A DNA stretch of 64,000 nt, from assembly GCF_001905655.1 (NCBI RefSeq), contig NZ_JMHT01000022.1, forward strand, positions 62,001 to 126,000, given 5' to 3'. The notes under the pieces were generated by a model that searched no databases, was not told the origin of the DNA, and saw only the letters and a program-made list of their open reading frames with translations. Origin of the DNA: Mycobacterium sp. ST-F2. GTDB taxonomy: Bacteria; Actinomycetota; Actinomycetes; Mycobacteriales; Mycobacteriaceae. The position numbers and the translations under genes are program-made. This document shows, piece after piece, positions 59,806 to 64,000 of the stretch; the first letter of the stretch is position 1, and every line of letters starts with the position of its first letter.

Positions 59806-61251
59806 ATGACCACCACGAACAGCACGGACGTCGTCGTTGTCGGCGCCGGCCCGACGGGCCTGGCATTGGCATGCGAACTGGCCATGCGCGGCGTCGCGGT
59901 GCAGTTGCTCGAACGGCGCCGCGACATCCCGAACATCACCCGGGCCTTCGGCGTGCATGCGCGGACGCTGGAACTGCTGGACGCCCGCGGCCTCGCCGAC
60001 GAACTCGTGCAGCGGGGCCTCCCCGTCCAGAGCGTGAGCCCCGTCCCCGGCGTGGCGATCAACCTGCAGGAATTGCCCAGCCGCTACCCCATGGTGCTGA
60101 TGGCACCGCAAAGCCTGACCGAGCGGGTGCTGACCGAACGTGCGATCGAACTGGGCGTCGAAATCCGTTACGGCACAGAGGTTGTCAGCCTGGCGCAGGA
60201 CAACGACGGCGTCACGGTGCAGCTCGGCGACCAGAGCACGGTGCGCGCGGAGTACCTCGTCGGCTGCGACGGTGCGCACAGCGCCGTGCGCACCATGCTG
60301 AACATCGGGTTCGCCGGCAAGCAGTATCAGACCCACATCCTGCTCGCCGATGTCCAGCTGGCGAACCCGCCGGCCGACGGGTTGGCGGCCGCGACCAGTC
60401 CCGACGGCGTCGTCCTGCTGGTCCCGTTCGGCGACGGCTGGTTCCGCGCCATCGCATGGGACCGGACGCGTGAGAACGTTCCGCTCAGCGAGCCGGTACC
60501 GCTGTCAGAAATCAGGAACTCGCTGCTCCGGATAGCGAAAACAGACTTCGGCATCGGCGAGATGCGCTGGAGCACCCGCTTCCTGTCCGAACGACGACAG
60601 GCTGACCGCTATCGCGTCGGACGCTGCTTCATCGCCGGGGACGCGGCCCACGTGCACTCGCCCCTCGGCGCGCAAGGCATGAATACTGGCATCCAGGATG
60701 CGATGAACTTGGGCTGGAAGCTGGCGTCGGCCGTCAAGGGCACCGCACCGGCCCGGCTCTTGGACAGCTACCAGCGTGAACGCCATGCCGTGGGCGCAAA
60801 CGTGCTCAAACTCACCGACGCGTTCAATCAGCTGGTGCTGGGCCGCAGCCTCCCGCGGCGACTGCTGCGGCGCATCGCGATCACCGCGCTCCTGAGCACC
60901 CGACCGACCAGGCGCGCCATGGCAGGCCGCCTCAGCGGAATCGCGATCAGCTATCCACGCAAGCGTGACGATCACCGATTGGTCGGGCGACGGATGCCCG
61001 ACGCCTCGTGCTCGGGCACACGAGTCTACGAACTGCTGCGTGACGGTCGGTTCTTGCTGGTGACCAAGGGCGGTCTGATGCTCGACCGCGCGGACGTCAC
61101 CTGCGCGGTCACGGACGATGACCAACTTCCGCCGGCGGTGCTGATCCGGCCCGACGGCTACGTCGCGTGGGCGGGTGAAGCGGCCGAGGCGCCTGCAGCC
61201 GTGCTGAATTGGTGCGGACGCGCCGAACTCGCTAACTCACCTCGGCAGTGA
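59806..61251 (+). CDS. FAD-dependent aromatic hydroxylase inserted between ffh and glnD
   Basis: A 481-residue class A flavin monooxygenase, ATG at 59806 with GAGGAGG 5 nt upstream. [17 protein letters not shown] (~14-30), [10 protein letters not shown] (DG, ~155) and [20 protein letters not shown] (GD, ~280) bind [20 protein letters not shown] marks the PheA/TfdB group acting on phenols or polyketides. It occupies the place of Rv2917 of M. tuberculosis. Its last 20 bp overlap the convergent glnD 3' end. Substrate unknown; self-resistance or aromatic degradation are both possible. Confidence 0.85.
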   Translation: MTTTNSTDVVVVGAGPTGLALACELAMRGVAVQLLERRRDIPNITRAFGVHARTLELLDARGLADELVQRGLPVQSVSPVPGVAINLQELPSRYPMVLMAPQSLTERVLTERAIELGVEIRYGTEVVSLAQDNDGVTVQLGDQSTVRAEYLVGCDGAHSAVRTMLNIGFAGKQYQTHILLADVQLANPPADGLAAATSPDGVVLLVPFGDGWFRAIAWDRTRENVPLSEPVPLSEIRNSLLRIAKTDFGIGEMRWSTRFLSERRQADRYRVGRCFIAGDAAHVHSPLGAQGMNTGIQDAMNLGWKLASAVKGTAPARLLDSYQRERHAVGANVLKLTDAFNQLVLGRSLPRRLLRRIAITALLSTRPTRRAMAGRLSGIAISYPRKRDDHRLVGRRMPDASCSGTRVYELLRDGRFLLVTKGGLMLDRADVTCAVTDDDQLPPAVLIRPDGYVAWAGEAAEAPAAVLNWCGRAELANSPRQ

Positions 61252-63733
61252 CCGCAGTCGCCGGCTTGACCGGCGCCGGAGCAGGCAGCACCGCGTACAG
61301 GTCCTGCTCGAACGCGGTCCGGGCCTCGGCGGCGGTGAAAGTCTCCGGCACCAGCAGGCCGAAGGCGTCGACGACCGTTGCGCCCAGCGTCGTCACCTTG
61401 GCCCACGACACGTCCACACCGTCGCGCTCGATCACGGCGGCCAGTCGGGCCAGCAGGCCGGGGCGGTCGGCGCTGCGGATCTGCACCACCAGCTCACCGG
61501 CGGAGGACCCCGCGAACCACAGCACGCGTGGCGGCGCGACGGTCTGGTATCCGGGCACAGCCGCTGGAATCTCGCCGGCCCGCCGGGTCGCCGGTGGCGT
61601 CTCGTCGTCGCGCTCCTCGAGCGCGGCGATGACATCCAACTCGCCGTCGAGAGCCAGGATGAACTGCTGTCGCAACAACTCCGCGGCCGGTGGTGTACCG
61701 AAATGCGGCGAGACGACGAACGTGTTGATCGCCAACCCCTCGTGACTGTTGACCGACGCCGAGTGCACCCGCAGCGAGTGCAGAGCCAGCACCCCGGCCG
61801 CCTTGGACAGCAGGCCGCGCCGGTCCGGGGCCATCATCGTGACGTTGAACAGGTGCGCGCTGCCCGCTGCGGCGAGTTCCACATGGACACCGCTCTGGTT
61901 GGCACGCGAAAGCAGTTGCGGATCAATGGGATCAGGGTGCGGCAGGCTCTCCCCCGCCATCACCATCCGGCATCGCCGGACCAGGTCGCCGATCAGCGAG
62001 GCCTTCCAGTCGCCCCACACGCCGGGGCCGGTGGCCAGCGAATCCGCCTCCGCCAACGCGTGCAGCAACTCCAGCACCTGGGCATCGCCGTCGAGCGCCT
62101 CGACGACAGAGGCAATGGTGTTGGGGTCCTGCAGGTCTCGACGGGTTGCGGTCTCGGGCAGCAGCAGGTGGTAGCGCACCATCTTGACCAGCACCTCGAT
62201 GTCGGCAGGCCACAGGCCCAACCGGATACCGATCTGATTGGCCAATTCCGCGCCGATGACGCTGTGATCGCCGCCCCGGCCCTTGCCGATGTCGTGCAGC
62301 AGCGCGCCCAGCACCAGCAGATCGGGCCTGTCCACCCGGGTGGTGAAAGCGCTTGCCCGGGAGACGGTTTCGATCAGATGGCGGTCGACGGTCCAGATGT
62401 GTACGACGTCACGGGGCGGCAGGTCGCGGATCGCGCCCCACTCGGGGAACAGCCGTCCCCACAACCCGGTCCGGTCGAGGGCCTCCACGGTGGCGACCGC
62501 GCCCGGCCCGGCCGCCAGCATCACCAGCAGGTCGTTGAGCGCTTCTTTCGGCCACGGTGCCCGTAGTTCGGGTGCCGATTCGACCAGCCGCGCGAGCGTC
62601 GAGGCTGCGATGGGCAGTCCGTTGGTGGCCGCAGCCGCGGCCACGCGCAGAATCAGACCGGGGTCACGCTGCGGCTTGGCGTCGCGGGCCAGGATGACCT
62701 CGCCGCCGAACTCCAGCACACCCTCGTCGAGGGGGCGTCTGATCGGCCGCCTGAGGGCGGCAAAACCTCTGCGCGGCAAAGCATTTCCCGCGGTTCGCAC
62801 GCCGGCGTCCACGTAGAAGGTGATGGTGCGGGCCGCATCGCTGATCATCCGCGCCAGGTCGAAGCGGTCGCCGATGTTCAACGCGGCGCCGACCTCGTCG
62901 GCGTACTGGGCCAGCACCATCTCGCGGCCCTTGTGCGAGATGCGATGGAGCTCGGTGCGGACGTTGAGCAGGGCCAGGTGGGCATCACCCAGAGTGCCGA
63001 TCGGCGAGGCCACCGACCGGCTCGGATAGACATCGGCCAGCTGTGCCATGGCCAGCGCGTTCAGCAGCTGCACGTCGCGCAGGCCGCCACGGCCGTTCTT
63101 CAGATCCGGTTCCGCCCGGTGCGCAATCTGGCCGGAACGTTCCCACCGCGCCGCGGCGTGTTCGATCAATTCGGTGAAGCGGGAGGTGATCCCGGTCCGC
63201 CACTGCCGCCGGGCTCCCCCGACCAACAGGGACGACAGATCGGAATCACCGGCGATGTGCCGGGCGTCGAGCATGGCGAGCCCTGCCGAGACATCGCCGG
63301 CCGCGGTCTTGAGTGCCTGCGGCACCGTCCGGACGCTGTGGTCGAGGTGAATGTTGGCGTCCCACAACGGGTACCACAGCGACTCGGCGACCTCGGTGAC
63401 GACGTCCTTGGGCAGGTCGTCGTGCAGCAGCATCAAATCCAGATCCGAGAACGGCAGCATTTCCCGCCGTCCGAGACCTCCGGTCGCCACGATGGAGAAT
63501 CCACTGGTCTCGGTGATGCCGATCTCGGTTGCCTTTGCGGCAAGCCAGAATTCATACAGATCGACCAGTGCCTCGCGCAGCGCCGCCGAATCGAGCCGGC
63601 GCGCGCCGCCGGACAACAGCTGCTCGACGGCAGCCGAGAGGTCACTTGCCGGGCGGGGTGATCCCACCGCCGGAGCCTGCGAAACCGAAGTATCGCCGGC
63701 CCCGGCAGCGGAATCTGGTGTCTGCATGGTCAT
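61232..63733 (-). CDS. glnD: PII uridylyltransferase/adenylyltransferase GlnD
   Basis: An 833-residue protein: nucleotidyltransferase motif [17 protein letters not shown] (85-101), HD hydrolase motif [13 protein letters not shown] (~476-488) and two C-terminal ACT domains (~610-690 and ~735-810). It modifies and demodifies PII according to nitrogen state; in actinobacteria the modification is adenylylation. 17 bp downstream of glnB on the same strand, as in Rv2918c-2919c. Its C-terminus overlaps the convergent hydroxylase gene. Confidence 0.95.
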   Translation of the reverse strand: MTMQTPDSAAGAGDTSVSQAPAVGSPRPASDLSAAVEQLLSGGARRLDSAALREALVDLYEFWLAAKATEIGITETSGFSIVATGGLGRREMLPFSDLDLMLLHDDLPKDVVTEVAESLWYPLWDANIHLDHSVRTVPQALKTAAGDVSAGLAMLDARHIAGDSDLSSLLVGGARRQWRTGITSRFTELIEHAAARWERSGQIAHRAEPDLKNGRGGLRDVQLLNALAMAQLADVYPSRSVASPIGTLGDAHLALLNVRTELHRISHKGREMVLAQYADEVGAALNIGDRFDLARMISDAARTITFYVDAGVRTAGNALPRRGFAALRRPIRRPLDEGVLEFGGEVILARDAKPQRDPGLILRVAAAAATNGLPIAASTLARLVESAPELRAPWPKEALNDLLVMLAAGPGAVATVEALDRTGLWGRLFPEWGAIRDLPPRDVVHIWTVDRHLIETVSRASAFTTRVDRPDLLVLGALLHDIGKGRGGDHSVIGAELANQIGIRLGLWPADIEVLVKMVRYHLLLPETATRRDLQDPNTIASVVEALDGDAQVLELLHALAEADSLATGPGVWGDWKASLIGDLVRRCRMVMAGESLPHPDPIDPQLLSRANQSGVHVELAAAGSAHLFNVTMMAPDRRGLLSKAAGVLALHSLRVHSASVNSHEGLAINTFVVSPHFGTPPAAELLRQQFILALDGELDVIAALEERDDETPPATRRAGEIPAAVPGYQTVAPPRVLWFAGSSAGELVVQIRSADRPGLLARLAAVIERDGVDVSWAKVTTLGATVVDAFGLLVPETFTAAEARTAFEQDLYAVLPAPAPVKPATAVTAEVS

Positions 63734-63750
63734 CTGGTAGTCAGCCGCCG

Positions 63751-64000
<250 letters not shown>

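Overview
The window is high-GC chromosomal DNA from an actinobacterium, almost certainly a rapidly growing mycobacterium (Mycolicibacterium type). The housekeeping genes run in the order I recall for M. tuberculosis from amiC-tsf-rpsB (Rv2888c-2890c) through a M23 peptidase, xerC, viuB, dprA, a ComM-type ATPase, yraN, a DUF2469 gene, rnhB, lepB, rplS, lppW, trmD, rimM, khpA, rpsP, a Rv2910c-like gene, dacB-type peptidases, a Rv2915c-like amidohydrolase, ffh, glnD and glnB (Rv2919c). Two large catabolic blocks and two smaller insertions interrupt this backbone. No tRNA, rRNA, CRISPR array or insertion sequence was seen.

Layout. 0-6.1 kb: amiC (partial), tsf, rpsB, a secreted M23 protein, xerC, a lactate 2-monooxygenase-type flavoenzyme and viuB. 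6.2-14.5 kb: a TetR gene diverging from a tightly overlapped operon of an extradiol dioxygenase, an FAH-fold hydrolase, an AMP-forming acyl-CoA ligase, a PlsC-type acyltransferase, an FAD aromatic hydroxylase and a P450. This looks like an aromatic-ring hydroxylation and meta-cleavage pathway whose substrate I cannot name. 14.5-17.5 kb: dprA, ComM-type gene, yraN. 17.7-18.4 kb: two tandem copies of a 55-codon gene for a tiny exported peptide, each with its own terminator.

18.4-47.4 kb: a steroid-catabolism island with ThDP enzyme, acyl-CoA thioesterase, family III CoA-transferase, HsaD/BphD-type hydrolase, two WS/DGAT acyltransferases, FadD, several SDRs, a Baeyer-Villiger monooxygenase, HsaA, HsaC, Kst4D, KshA, KstD, and IclR, AraC, PadR and TetR regulators, with a P450 at the right edge. 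Together these can desaturate ring A (KstD, Kst4D), 9alpha-hydroxylate (KshA), hydroxylate and cleave the aromatised A ring (HsaA, HsaC) and hydrolyse the meta-cleavage product (HsaD-like). The set strongly resembles the 'C-19+' androgen-degradation cluster reported in M. smegmatis, which also contains a PadR-type regulator. The reductase partners KshB and HsaB and the lower-pathway HsaEFG are not in the window and must be supplied from elsewhere.

47.4-64 kb: ribosome, tRNA-modification, secretion and nitrogen-control genes. They are interrupted by an SOS-box-controlled DUF222-HNH (13E12-type) gene at 53.6-55.0 kb and an aromatic hydroxylase gene between ffh and glnD.

The most unusual items are the duplicated exported mini-peptides, the TetR-controlled ring-cleavage operon with built-in lipid-type enzymes, a four-cysteine mini-protein translationally coupled to KshA, a steroid SDR that appears to start at ATC, and several clear palindromic operators. 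Homology statements rest on reading the sequence and on family knowledge; no database search was run.
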